From assembly GCA_943842245.1 (NCBI GenBank), contig CALTAJ010000001.1, forward strand, positions 620,001 through 684,000: DNA of 64,000 nt, in the 5' to 3' direction. Of this stretch, positions 19,248 to 28,181 are shown in pieces. The DNA is from an uncultured Flavobacteriaceae bacterium. GTDB lineage: Bacteria; Bacteroidota; Bacteroidia; Flavobacteriales; Flavobacteriaceae. Below the pieces are notes generated by a model. It saw only the letters and a program-made list of their open reading frames with translations. It had not been told where the DNA came from and did no database searches. The position numbers and the translations under genes are program-made. The stretch's first letter is position 1. Every line of letters starts with the position of its first letter.

Positions 19248-21149
19248 TTAATCCAAAAGTAGTTGGAGTTTTTCCCACTTTTTCATCAAGTTTTCTAAAT
19301 CTCTCTTTTTTGTTTGATATGTATCAAAAAAATTGGTTTGACTAATAGTAGTTTCATAATTTATTTCAAGATCAAAATCTATTTTTTTAATCTCTTTTTC
19401 CAAGTCTGAAATTTGTCGTTCTAGTTTTGATATTTTTTGTTGTGCTCCACGAATTTCTTTTTGCCTCTTGTAGGAGTTTTCCTTTTCTTTAATCGGTTTT
19501 TTTATTTGGTCTTTACTCTTTTTTTCTAGTTCTTTTATGGAAGAAAATTTTTGATCTTCCAGATATGCATTTATATCTCCTAAAAAAGTTTTGACTTCGC
19601 GTTGTTTAAATGAAATCACCTTTTCACAAAGTCCTTGAACAAAGTCACGATCGTGTGAAACCAAAATTAGGGTTCCTTTAAACTTCTTCAAAGCTTGCTT
19701 GAGTACGTTTTTAGAAGCAATATCTAAATGATTGGTTGGTTCGTCCATCACTAGAACATTAAAAGGCTGAAGTAGTAATTTACATAAGGCTAAACGATTT
19801 CGCTCTCCTCCAGATAGAACATGAATCTTTTTATCAACTGCATCTCCTGGGAAAAGGAATGCCCCTAATAAATCACGAACCTTGATCCTGTTCTCTGGAG
19901 TTGCAGAGTCTTGAGCAGATTCAAGTACTGTTTTTTTACCATCTAAATAGGTTGATTGATTTTGAGCAAAATAGCCAATTTGAACATTGTGTCCCAATCT
20001 TACTTTTCCCTTACTTTCAAGTTCTCCTACTAAAATTTTTGCAAGAGTAGACTTCCCTTGGCCGTTCTGACCGACAAAAGCGATCTTTTCACCTCTTTCA
20101 ATATCTATATTTACTGAATCAAGTACATGTTTATCACCAAAAGACTTAGAAATGTCTTTAGCTTCTAAAATTATTTTTCCTGGTTGATGTGAAATAGAAA
20201 ATTCAAATTTAATTTTTCTACTCTCCTCAGGGTCAATCTCTATTCGATCAATTTTATCCAATTTTTTTATTAGTGATTGAGCCATACTTGCTTTTGATGC
20301 TTTAGCACGAAAACGTTCAATTAGTTTTTCTGTTTGTTGAATCTGTTTTTCCTGATTCTTTTGAGCGGCTAGCTGTTGAGTACGAAGTTCTTTTCGAATT
20401 TCCATATACTTCGAATATGGTTTTTTAAAATCAAAAATGCGCTGATGAAGAATTTCTATAGTCCTATTTGTAATTTGATCAAGAAACATCCTGTCATGAG
20501 AGACCATTACTAAAGCACCCTTAAAATTTTTTAGGAATTGCTCTAGCCAAATAATAGATTCTATATCCAAATGATTAGTTGGTTCGTCAAGTAAAAGAAT
20601 ATCGTTGTCTTTCAAAAGGAGTTTAGCTAATTCAATTCGCATTCGCCATCCTCCAGAAAAAGTATCTGTTGAAGCATTTAAATCATTCATCGTAAATCCA
20701 AGTCCTAAGAGTATTTTTTCAGTTTGAGACTGGTAGTGATACCCTCCAATCATTTCAAAACGATTGTTTAATTCATTCAACTCGTCCAATACTTCCATAT
20801 ATGATTGACTTTCGAAGTCTTGGGTTTCCTCCATAATTTTATGGATTTCTTCCTGTCGTATCTCTACTTTTTTAATTTCTTCAAAAGCTAAATAGGCCTC
20901 TTCTATAACTGAACGCCCGTTGTCAAAATCAAGGTCTTGAGGTAAATACCCGATTTTACAATTTTTTTCTAATGCAAAGCTTCCTGATGTTGGCTGATTC
21001 TCAAGAGTCATTAACTTTAACAAGGTTGATTTGCCAGCACCATTCTTTCCAATTAAGCCAACATGGTCTCCTTTTGCTAAACGAAAAGATATTTGATCAA
21101 AAAGAGTTTCTCCTCCAAAGCTGACCGTAATATTATGTGCGTTAAACAT
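19248..21149 (-). CDS. ABC-F family ATP-binding protein
   Basis: Two ABC cassettes (GLIGKNGAGKST, FVGQNGQGKST), two LSGG/FSGG motifs, coiled-coil C-terminus, no TM segments. Confidence 0.93.
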   Translation of the reverse strand: MFNAHNITVSFGGETLFDQISFRLAKGDHVGLIGKNGAGKSTLLKLMTLENQPTSGSFALEKNCKIGYLPQDLDFDNGRSVIEEAYLAFEEIKKVEIRQEEIHKIMEETQDFESQSYMEVLDELNELNNRFEMIGGYHYQSQTEKILLGLGFTMNDLNASTDTFSGGWRMRIELAKLLLKDNDILLLDEPTNHLDIESIIWLEQFLKNFKGALVMVSHDRMFLDQITNRTIEILHQRIFDFKKPYSKYMEIRKELRTQQLAAQKNQEKQIQQTEKLIERFRAKASKASMAQSLIKKLDKIDRIEIDPEESRKIKFEFSISHQPGKIILEAKDISKSFGDKHVLDSVNIDIERGEKIAFVGQNGQGKSTLAKILVGELESKGKVRLGHNVQIGYFAQNQSTYLDGKKTVLESAQDSATPENRIKVRDLLGAFLFPGDAVDKKIHVLSGGERNRLALCKLLLQPFNVLVMDEPTNHLDIASKNVLKQALKKFKGTLILVSHDRDFVQGLCEKVISFKQREVKTFLGDINAYLEDQKFSSIKELEKKSKDQIKKPIKEKENSYKRQKEIRGAQQKISKLERQISDLEKEIKKIDFDLEINYETTISQTNFFDTYQTKKRDLENLMKKWEKLQLLLD

Positions 21150-22209
21150 CTATATTTTTTGGATTGCTAAAATAAGTTTCAAATCGATCAATCGCTAGTT
21201 CAGGATATAATTTTTTTTTCTCAAACACAAACTTATACATCCATTTTGCCAGTAAGGGCCCCATTAAAACCCCTCTAGATCCTAAACCATTAAAAATATA
21301 AAGATTCTTTTGTTTTGGATGAGCTCCTAACAAAGGACGACGATCTTTGACTGTGGGTCTAATGGCTGCTTTATGGTCAACTACCTCGAATGGGGAGTCT
21401 AAAAAACTTTTTAACTTTACCAAAATCCAATCTTTTCCTGATTTAGTTGGTTTTGAAGTTTTATCTTTTCGATCAAAATTTGCACCTACCCAAAACAGGT
21501 CTTTTTCAATTGGCACAATGAAAAGTCCAGCTTTTATTATTTTTTTTTGAGATAACACTTTTGAACGGATATGTAAAAACTCTCCTTTAGATCCCTCTAA
21601 TGGAAGGTACGAAAACCAGGGATTCCTTTTGAGTTGAAAGCCTTCACAAAAAACAATATATCTAGCTTTAACATTCTTATATTCAATTTTATTATTAATA
21701 AATTTTAATTCCCCGTAGTCAAATTCTTTTTGGCTAAATGAATTTGAATCTAATTTTTTTTTAAACCCTTCTAATGTTTTACTAATATCTAATTTTCCTA
21801 CATTTTGAAGTTTTGCATATCCAAAATTATCATTTATCCCTTTATTGGCATCAGTGTTAATTAATGGAGATAAAAAACGATCCAATCCCTTTCTATTTGA
21901 TGCTACAGTCCAGTCATTGTGATTAGATAATTGATTAAAATAATAAATGATAGGTATTTTTTGAAATACATTTATATTATATTTTTCTTCAAAAAAGCTA
22001 TAAGTAGAAATTGCTTGATCAAAAAATTCTTCTCCTCGCCATGACATTGTGTATCTCTTCAGTACAGTTGGATTAAAAACTCCACCTGCGTTTTTACTTG
22101 CTCCTTCTCTTTCATTAGTTATAATAAGAAAGTCTTTTTTATGTTTTTGTAATTCAAGAGCACAGTGAAATCCTGCTAAGCCAAAACCTACAATTATAGC
22201 GTCTTTCAT
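21142..22209 (-). CDS. FAD-dependent oxidoreductase (DAO family)
   Basis: N-terminal FAD motif IVGFGLAGFHCALEL, C-terminal NGLGSRGVLMGPLLAKWM. Confidence 0.85.
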   Translation of the reverse strand: MKDAIIVGFGLAGFHCALELQKHKKDFLIITNEREGASKNAGGVFNPTVLKRYTMSWRGEEFFDQAISTYSFFEEKYNINVFQKIPIIYYFNQLSNHNDWTVASNRKGLDRFLSPLINTDANKGINDNFGYAKLQNVGKLDISKTLEGFKKKLDSNSFSQKEFDYGELKFINNKIEYKNVKARYIVFCEGFQLKRNPWFSYLPLEGSKGEFLHIRSKVLSQKKIIKAGLFIVPIEKDLFWVGANFDRKDKTSKPTKSGKDWILVKLKSFLDSPFEVVDHKAAIRPTVKDRRPLLGAHPKQKNLYIFNGLGSRGVLMGPLLAKWMYKFVFEKKKLYPELAIDRFETYFSNPKNIDV

Positions 22210-22231
22210 ATCTCTATAAATATCAAAAAAA

Positions 22232-22257
22232 AAGCGCTATTGTTTCCAATAGCGCTT
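22232..22257 (-). terminator. Rho-independent terminator downstream of gldN
   Basis: Perfect 11-bp stem AAGCGCTATTG / CAATAGCGCTT with 4-nt loop, followed on the minus strand by a run of T residues. Confidence 0.85.
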
Positions 22258-22276
22258 CAAGTTATATTGTAAAAAT

Positions 22277-23185
22277 TTAATTGTTCCACATATCTTGTTC
22301 AAAATCACGAATGACTGACTTGATTCGCTCTGATTCAATTAATTGACGTAATGCATCCTCGTATATATATTCTTTGACCTCACGGTCTTCATAAACATTT
22401 TCTTCCTTATAAATTGAAGAGTTAAAGCGTCTTGAATTAAGCATCATATCAAATGTTATTGACTTTGAAGAATTTTTGGTGTTAAAAACTCGATGCTTGT
22501 TTAAGCTTTCTCTAGCATCTGGGAACCATACCCAAAATAATGGAAGAATATCCGGATCCTCCGAACTTTCTGAAAGAGTTGAAACATCCTGTGCTCCAGG
22601 GGCAATTCCTAATAAACGATATCTAAGTTCTCCCAAACGTTTGTTAAAGTACCATGTCCCTTTTATGAAATATTGAACTACTTTAAATGAATCAATTATA
22701 TAAACATCATAGTCATCTTCTGTTAATTCTTCTTCAGAAATAATACCAGAATTTATTTTTTGTCTAGCTTCTTCTGTAATTTTTCTGTCTTCAAGTTTTA
22801 CTGCCAAATCATCGTAAGTAAGTTTTTCATTGAAATAATCTGTTTCATAGATTTCTGTAATATTCCCTTCTTGAATATTATCCATTAAAACTCTAAATAG
22901 TGATTGTCGATCACTTGACAAATAGCCATTATTTACAGAAGGATAATAATATGGAAAGTTAATTCTTTCGTCTAAATCAATAACCTCCCAAATTGTTTTT
23001 GACCAAAGAATATCTCTATCATCAACATAACCATACTCAACGGGATTTGAATTATTTGCTAAAGTCTGTTCGTAAAGTAGCCCAACTTCTTGAGGTACTT
23101 TAGCGTTTAACAAGTTTGACTGACCAATGGCACTGTTAAAACCAATTAAAGCGAAGATTGAAGTTAAAAATAAAATATTCTTCAT
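22277..23185 (-). CDS. gldN: gliding motility / T9SS protein GldN
   Basis: Position after gldM; DDRDILWSKTIWEVIDLDERINFPYYYP is characteristic of GldN. Confidence 0.93.
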   Translation of the reverse strand: MKNILFLTSIFALIGFNSAIGQSNLLNAKVPQEVGLLYEQTLANNSNPVEYGYVDDRDILWSKTIWEVIDLDERINFPYYYPSVNNGYLSSDRQSLFRVLMDNIQEGNITEIYETDYFNEKLTYDDLAVKLEDRKITEEARQKINSGIISEEELTEDDYDVYIIDSFKVVQYFIKGTWYFNKRLGELRYRLLGIAPGAQDVSTLSESSEDPDILPLFWVWFPDARESLNKHRVFNTKNSSKSITFDMMLNSRRFNSSIYKEENVYEDREVKEYIYEDALRQLIESERIKSVIRDFEQDMWNN

Positions 23186-23197
23186 AAGTGGAACAAA

Positions 23198-24775
23198 TTA
23201 ATTAACTGTAATTGATATTGGAGATGTTTGTCCTAGTTTATAACTCGGATTTGATGGAATTATTACTTCGATATCAGAAATAATTACAGTTTGTCCGTTT
23301 TTGATTCTACTTAACATAGATTTTGCCTTTTTATCTAACCTATTCCCTTGAATAACAATACTAGTTTGTCCTGGCGCTCTAAAACGAAAGGATTTTGTGC
23401 GTAAGGGTAAATCAAAATCAAAATCTTCTAATCTAGCTTCCACTGTACCCCTTTCTAAGCTTGATTTTGGGATTGAAAAAGATCCAGATTTTCCTCTGAA
23501 ATATCCTGCAGGCTTTGGAATTTCCTTGATTCTAAAAGTTGAGACTGATGAGACTCGTTTACCATCAGGAAGTGTTCCTGAAACGTTTATTTTTACTTCT
23601 GTTCCCTTAGATGGAAACACATTATATTTACTCCCGCGGACACGTTTTAAACCAGGCGCTGATGCTTTCACTTTACTATCTTGAATACCAGGAATTGAAA
23701 TAGTCATTGGGTTTTGAACACCTCTGTAAACAACATTCATTTTATCAGCTGAAATTACTGCTGAATTAGGTTTGGAAATTACAGTATATGTCTGGCTAAC
23801 ACTGATTTTAGATTCCTCACCATCATTTAAAAAAATTAAATCCCCTTCAATTAAATGATCTCCAGGATTTCCAGCTTTCACATTTAATTTCACCCCTCCA
23901 GGGATCAAATCATAATCCTCTTCATTAAGTTCTCTTCCATCCAGTGTAAGAGCAACACCATTTGGATTTTGAGCACCTCCTTTTCTTCCTAAAATTACGC
24001 TTCCATCAAATTTTTCTCCTTGATAATAAGCTCCTTTTTCAGTAACAAGTAAACTAGTATAATTAGACTGATTAACCTTAGAAGACATCTTCAATTCCTT
24101 ACCCATTAATGTTGCAAAAACATCATGTTCAGTTTGACGAATATCATTTTGCATCATTGTAAGTTTTGCTAAAGATGATATTAAAGGAAAACCTTTAAAG
24201 CTTGCATCTAACCATGGCTCATCAATATCATCCCTATTTTTGATGTTATTGTTTTGGTCACCAGTAAAAAACCGTGCTTCAACCATATCAATTGATTCAG
24301 GGTACCGACTACCAAATACTTGAATTACATGCATCTTGTATTCTTGAATCATATCAATAAAATTATTTTTTGATTCTTCTGATCCTTCTTTGAACCAAAT
24401 AACATCTAAGGCTTCTCCTTTGTCCATTTGAGCAAATTCTTTAAGGTCAGGATCTTTTTCTCTTTGCTTCTCTGTGATGGTAGTTTTTATTTCTTCGATT
24501 GAATTAAAGAAAGCATCAGATTCTTTTTTTATTTGTTCAGCGGTTCTTTTATGTGCAATCCACTTACCTCCTTTTTCTTCTGCATTTACAAGAATATTTT
24601 CTAAAAGTGCATTATTACTTTCATCTACACGAACATTGGCATCTGATATCTTTTCATACATTTGACCAAATCCATCAAGTACTTCTTTGCTTACATTAAG
24701 TGCAAGCATGGTAATAAACACCAAATACATCAGGCTAATTAGTTTCTGCCTTGGGGTTTCTTTAGCTCCAGCCAT
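23198..24775 (-). CDS. gldM: gliding motility / T9SS motor protein GldM
   Basis: N-terminus MAGAKETPRQKLISLMYLVFITMLALNVSKEVLDGF is characteristic of GldM. Confidence 0.95.
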   Translation of the reverse strand: MAGAKETPRQKLISLMYLVFITMLALNVSKEVLDGFGQMYEKISDANVRVDESNNALLENILVNAEEKGGKWIAHKRTAEQIKKESDAFFNSIEEIKTTITEKQREKDPDLKEFAQMDKGEALDVIWFKEGSEESKNNFIDMIQEYKMHVIQVFGSRYPESIDMVEARFFTGDQNNNIKNRDDIDEPWLDASFKGFPLISSLAKLTMMQNDIRQTEHDVFATLMGKELKMSSKVNQSNYTSLLVTEKGAYYQGEKFDGSVILGRKGGAQNPNGVALTLDGRELNEEDYDLIPGGVKLNVKAGNPGDHLIEGDLIFLNDGEESKISVSQTYTVISKPNSAVISADKMNVVYRGVQNPMTISIPGIQDSKVKASAPGLKRVRGSKYNVFPSKGTEVKINVSGTLPDGKRVSSVSTFRIKEIPKPAGYFRGKSGSFSIPKSSLERGTVEARLEDFDFDLPLRTKSFRFRAPGQTSIVIQGNRLDKKAKSMLSRIKNGQTVIISDIEVIIPSNPSYKLGQTSPISITVN

Positions 24776-24781
24776 TTCTTT

Positions 24782-25429
24782 TTATTTTTTTGACATAGCA
24801 TTTAGCATGCCACCATAAACATTATTCAATGCTGCTAAATTAGCAGATAAACTTTCCATTTGAGCTCTGAGTTGTTGAGCGTCTTGATTTATCTTTTCTT
24901 TTAACTCTGAATTTCCTTTAGCATTTGAAACTTGCTGCTGATAATTTGCATTCAACTTTTCCAATTGTCCAGCAGCTTTAGATAGTTCTTGAGAATAATT
25001 TTCAGAGGCGTTAATTGCATCAGAAGCTGGTGATAAAGCTTTTGCTGAATTTTCTAAGCCTTTAATACTTTTAGCCAATGAATTCATCAAATTAACATCA
25101 AGTTTAGCTTCTTGCATTAATGCATCAATTTTCGATGAAAGACCCTCTTCTCCGCCACCTGAGGTCTTGGTTGGTCCTCCTGCTTTAACCTTTTTTACAA
25201 AATCAGTGTGTTCTTCTTTAATCTCACCTGTATTTAAAGCTGAGACTGTAAATATAAGTGCTTCAGTTCCTAATCCTAATCCTAGAACTAGTCCTCCTGT
25301 GATAGGACCTATTTCAAGGTGTAATATTTTGAAAAGCGCCCCAATAATTACAACGGCTCCTCCGAGTCCAAATAGCATATGCATAGCTACTTTACTTCTT
25401 AAACGTTTGTTTAAAGCTTTATCTGTCAT
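24782..25429 (-). CDS. gldL: gliding motility / T9SS motor protein GldL
   Basis: Two N-terminal TMs (HMLFGLGGAVVIIGALFKI..., GGLVLGLGLGTEALIFTVSAL), between gldK and gldM. Confidence 0.95.
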   Translation of the reverse strand: MTDKALNKRLRSKVAMHMLFGLGGAVVIIGALFKILHLEIGPITGGLVLGLGLGTEALIFTVSALNTGEIKEEHTDFVKKVKAGGPTKTSGGGEEGLSSKIDALMQEAKLDVNLMNSLAKSIKGLENSAKALSPASDAINASENYSQELSKAAGQLEKLNANYQQQVSNAKGNSELKEKINQDAQQLRAQMESLSANLAALNNVYGGMLNAMSKK

Positions 25430-25523
25430 TTTAATTTATTTTTTATTTTTTAAATATAGGTGAAATAATTATATTTTTATTTAATGATTAACTTATAAAT
25501 TACTGCAAAAATACTGCACTTTA

Positions 25524-26900
25524 CTATTTAACTTTAACTTCTTGAGTACCCAAATAATCCTGAACTGTTCGAAAGCCTATATAACTTCTTGATGTATCAG
25601 AATATTCAAAGTCTCTAGAGCTTACTCGTAAAAAATAAGCTACATCTTTCCATGAACCTCCTCTTACAACTTTTCGTTCTTCTTCAGTATTAGACATATT
25701 TGGATTTAAAGAAGATACATATTCATAAGCTCCGGCGTTGTAAGAAGAATTAGTCCATTCAGCTACATTTCCAGCCATATTATATAAATTGTAATCATTA
25801 GGAAGATACGATTTGGCTTCAACAGTATACACCGCTTGGTCTACAGCATAATCTCCCCGTAAGGGTTTAAAATTTGCAAGAAAACAAGCCCTATCATTGA
25901 GCAAATATGGGGATCCCCATGGATATGTTCCAGAAGGAATTCCACCTCGTGCAGCGTATTCCCACTCTGCTTCGTTAGGTAAGCGGAAACGACTAACATT
26001 TGGTTGTCCTTTTTCACGTTGATAGCCATTTTTAAATTTAGTTCTCCAATTACAAAATGCAACTGCCTGAGTCCAAGAAACACCAACAACGGGATAATCT
26101 TGATAAGCAGGGTGAGAAAAATAATCGTTATGCATCGGTTCATTGTAAGAGTATGTGAAGTCTTTAATCCATACAGTTGTATCAGGATATATTTGAACTT
26201 CTTCTCTTTTAATAAAAGGCTCTCTATCAATAAATTGCTGACGATTTCTCTTTGATTCAGCAGCAGCCCCTTCAGCATCAAACCAAGTATATAAATATTT
26301 TATTTTTTCAACATCTAACTTCATTTCACCATTATACCACAAATCTGGTGGTAGATAGAGTGAATCCATAATTCTGGCATAATTTTTATCTGTGTAATCT
26401 TCTGTATCCCAAGTTAAATCAGCATCCCAATTCAAAGCCCTCCCAGCATACAAGTCTTCATTCACATCGTAATATGATTCACGCATATACTTTTGGTATT
26501 CGCTTAACTTTGTAGTATCGGAGTCTTGAAAAACAAATTCACCTATACCGTCTTTATTATCTTCTCCGAGTCCTAAATCTTCTGCTTCTCTTGCAAGCAT
26601 AGCCAAGGCTATAGAATCCTTAACCCAATAAACAAACTGGCGATATTCGCTATTGGTAATTTCTGTTTCATCCATATAGAAAGATGGGACCGTAACAGTT
26701 TTTGCTGGGGCGTTTTGCAATTGCGCTAAATCCTCATCTGATTTTCCCATTATATAAGCTCCACCTTCAACAAGGACCATCCCATAAGGCTTGTCTCCAA
26801 ACCACTTTTTTTGTTTTACTCCAATGAGTTCACCTCTGTTTTTGTTACCGCATGAAACTACTGTAGAACAAAGTGTTAATAAAACTAAAAGTTTTTTCAT
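25524..26900 (-). CDS. gldK: gliding motility / T9SS lipoprotein GldK (FGE-sulfatase fold)
   Basis: Lipobox STVVSC, FGE-like motifs (PVVGVSWTQAVAFCNW, RLPNEAEWEYAARGG, GNVAEWTNSSY, VVRGGSW). The ORF starts at 26912, but the second ATG (26900) gives a cleaner signal peptide. Confidence 0.95.
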   Translation of the reverse strand: MKKLLVLLTLCSTVVSCGNKNRGELIGVKQKKWFGDKPYGMVLVEGGAYIMGKSDEDLAQLQNAPAKTVTVPSFYMDETEITNSEYRQFVYWVKDSIALAMLAREAEDLGLGEDNKDGIGEFVFQDSDTTKLSEYQKYMRESYYDVNEDLYAGRALNWDADLTWDTEDYTDKNYARIMDSLYLPPDLWYNGEMKLDVEKIKYLYTWFDAEGAAAESKRNRQQFIDREPFIKREEVQIYPDTTVWIKDFTYSYNEPMHNDYFSHPAYQDYPVVGVSWTQAVAFCNWRTKFKNGYQREKGQPNVSRFRLPNEAEWEYAARGGIPSGTYPWGSPYLLNDRACFLANFKPLRGDYAVDQAVYTVEAKSYLPNDYNLYNMAGNVAEWTNSSYNAGAYEYVSSLNPNMSNTEEERKVVRGGSWKDVAYFLRVSSRDFEYSDTSRSYIGFRTVQDYLGTQEVKVK

Positions 26901-27029
26901 TAAAAATCTCATTAAACGCGTATTATGCTTTTAATAACATAAAACTACTTATTTTTTCTTTATAAACTATTATGCACAACAAATGACTTCAAATTAAGTA
27001 AGTCTTGATACTAATTTAATATATAAATA

Positions 27030-28181
27030 TTAGTTAATCCTTTTGATTGCATTGAACCATCTTTCTGGAATGAAATCATTAACTGTGGACTCATAATCAT
27101 TTTTTGTGCATGCTATTAACGCTGAAGTTTTTATTTTATTATCCAAATGGGTATCATTTGTTAATTCCATCCACCAACGATTACTTTTTTCACTTTTATA
27201 AAAAACAATGGTTTGATCAGAAAGAGTTACTGAATATTTTAAAAATCCTTCCTTAATATTAACCGGGTATTCATCAAATCGATATTGGACACCTTCTATA
27301 AAATACCAAACAATCTGGGCTGCTAACTGGTTCATCATGGGAGTAGATGGCAACTCATATAATCCAATAAATCCGACCCGATCACTAATTCCAGCATATC
27401 TGCTTAATGCGCAAATAGTTCTTGAATCTATTCCATTGGGCTGACCTTTGAGTGGATCAGCAGTAGCCTCCCAGGACAAACATTTCATGTCAAAACCTAC
27501 AATATCAGCATCTCTAAAAACAGGTTCTACCAATTGCGTGTCGTCCAAAACTTGCCCTAATCTAATTCCCTCGAAATATAATTTATCCATTAGGTCTTTT
27601 TCCTCGATAGCACAATAATAATTCTGAAAACCTAAATTGGTATAGTTATTTAACACATTTGGTTTCTCCATAATAATTTTACTCATGTAAGAACGACCTG
27701 AAATCAATTCATCTTCTTGGGAAAAGTCAAATGATCGATCAACTGAAACCATGTTGACTAACTGGTTAAACTCCTGAAAAACTTGGTATAAAGGAAAAAT
27801 AAGATCATGGCTGCCGCCAATAAATACAGGGATAATATTCATTTGTTTTAAATGATATCCAATCTCTTTAATTGCAAAATAAGTATCCTTAATCTTAGCC
27901 CCATTAGATAAATCTCCTAAATCGGCAATCTTTATATTCCAATTTCCAGGATATAATTCATAAAATGTTCGCCGGAATTGATTTACATCATATACAGGAT
28001 TTGCAAAAAAACTATTTCGCTGTTCAGACAAACCAATGATTGCTATCTCTAATCCTTTTAACTCGGGCAAACCAGATTCTACCGTGTGAATATCAATATT
28101 TTTACCTACTACTTGCTTGGGAAGCATAGAAAGACCTGAAATAACTTCATTATTTACAGGAAGTAATAAATCTAAACTCAT
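27030..28181 (-). CDS. arginase/formimidoylglutamase-fold protein with an altered metal site
   Basis: Ureohydrolase-like motif FIGGSHDLI retained; the DAHxD and DIDxxDP-equivalent motifs appear as VDRSFD and FDMKCLSW. Overlaps the topA stop and lies upstream of gldK. Confidence 0.75.
   Translation of the reverse strand: MSLDLLLPVNNEVISGLSMLPKQVVGKNIDIHTVESGLPELKGLEIAIIGLSEQRNSFFANPVYDVNQFRRTFYELYPGNWNIKIADLGDLSNGAKIKDTYFAIKEIGYHLKQMNIIPVFIGGSHDLIFPLYQVFQEFNQLVNMVSVDRSFDFSQEDELISGRSYMSKIIMEKPNVLNNYTNLGFQNYYCAIEEKDLMDKLYFEGIRLGQVLDDTQLVEPVFRDADIVGFDMKCLSWEATADPLKGQPNGIDSRTICALSRYAGISDRVGFIGLYELPSTPMMNQLAAQIVWYFIEGVQYRFDEYPVNIKEGFLKYSVTLSDQTIVFYKSEKSNRWWMELTNDTHLDNKIKTSALIACTKNDYESTVNDFIPERWFNAIKRIN

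Noticed and set aside
25841-26281. 146-aa minus-strand ORF overlapping gldK in another frame
   Set aside because: Same-strand out-of-frame ORF within gldK, with low-complexity Ile/Leu-rich sequence; gldK motifs fix the true frame.
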